Source: Euborellia annulipes | Taxonomy: Eukaryota; Arthropoda; Insecta; Dermaptera; Anisolabididae | Length of the DNA stretch: 64,000 nt | Direction of reading: 5' to 3' | Assembly: GCA_023213315.1 (NCBI GenBank) | Contig: JAKCPI010012712.1 | Location: 62,001 to 126,000 of the forward strand | Shown here: positions 63,820 through 64,000 of the stretch, piece after piece | Position numbering within the stretch: position 1 is the stretch's first letter | How the letters are laid out: every line of letters begins with the position of its first letter | Program-made: the position numbers and the translations under genes | The notes under the pieces: generated by a model | Seen by the model: the letters and a program-made list of their open reading frames with translations, nothing else | Database searches by the model: none | Told to the model about the DNA's origin: nothing

Positions 63820-64000
63820 TATCGATATTGACATTGTCATTATCTTTAACCTCTTGGTCACGAGGGGGGGGGAAGGATGTTTGGAGGGCTTAAGAAAATT
63901 TCATTATATTTTTCCTTGACATATTTATCAAAAATTTTTTTTTGCGTACCATAACATCCTTTATAAGTGTAAGATAGTAAATTATGTGTTGATGTTTTGA
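63820..64000. other. right edge, AT-rich, no gene
   Basis: A short G-run (63865-63872) and AT-rich sequence only. Confidence 0.3.

Overview
The window is AT-rich eukaryotic DNA with long poly-A/T tracts, microsatellites and layers of nested mobile-element remnants. It has no long open reading frames, no operon structure and no ribosome binding sites. It looks like intergenic or intronic DNA of an invertebrate animal; the species cannot be named from the sequence. I find no complete protein-coding gene. The longest open frames (about 100-160 codons) lie in repeats, purine/pyrimidine tracts or one GC-rich island and do not look like proteins.

Layout. (1) 1-11,500: a run of palindromic insertions (units near 678, 2421, 4058, 5645, 5934 and 10945) built from inverted copies of a hammerhead-ribozyme-like motif. 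Several have 12-14 bp target-site duplications (TSDs) and a short one-sided tail, as expected of Penelope-like (PLE) retroelement derivatives. (2) 11,500-21,200: SINEs, including a 5S-rRNA-derived one, a repeat ending in ggtaagagaaagtaaaa (here called the K repeat), a 985-bp hAT-type element with tandem K sub-repeats, and unique blocks. (3) 22,107-26,019: a four-deep stack in which a ribozyme palindrome is split by a 3.3-kb terminal-inverted-repeat (TIR) element, itself holding a hAT-type and a Harbinger-type element. (4) 26,400-39,970: more ribozyme units, hAT-type MITEs, a TTAA element and a Tc1/mariner-type MITE. (5) 40,255-41,060: the only CpG-rich island, with a strong splice donor on the minus strand; this is the best candidate for a real host exon/promoter. 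(6) 41,600-59,900: tRNA-derived SINEs (about ten), K repeats, MITEs, and a 2.3-kb block bounded by two hAT MITEs with one shared 8-bp TSD. (7) 60,000-64,000: another palindrome, two hAT-type elements and unique blocks.

The most interesting system is the set of hammerhead-like RNAs. The best copies have the order stem-I strand, CTGANGA, stem II, GAAACGTC, stem-I strand, with stem I exactly abutting the core and the cleavage triplet. Stem III is reduced to the self-complementary ACGT, as in the small hammerhead variants associated with Penelope-like elements that act as dimers. Because each unit is a palindrome, a motif lies on both strands. A second system is a group of SINEs with tRNA-type and 5S-type heads that share one internal domain. 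Unique blocks of ordinary complexity between the repeats may be conserved regulatory DNA, but this needs cross-species alignment.
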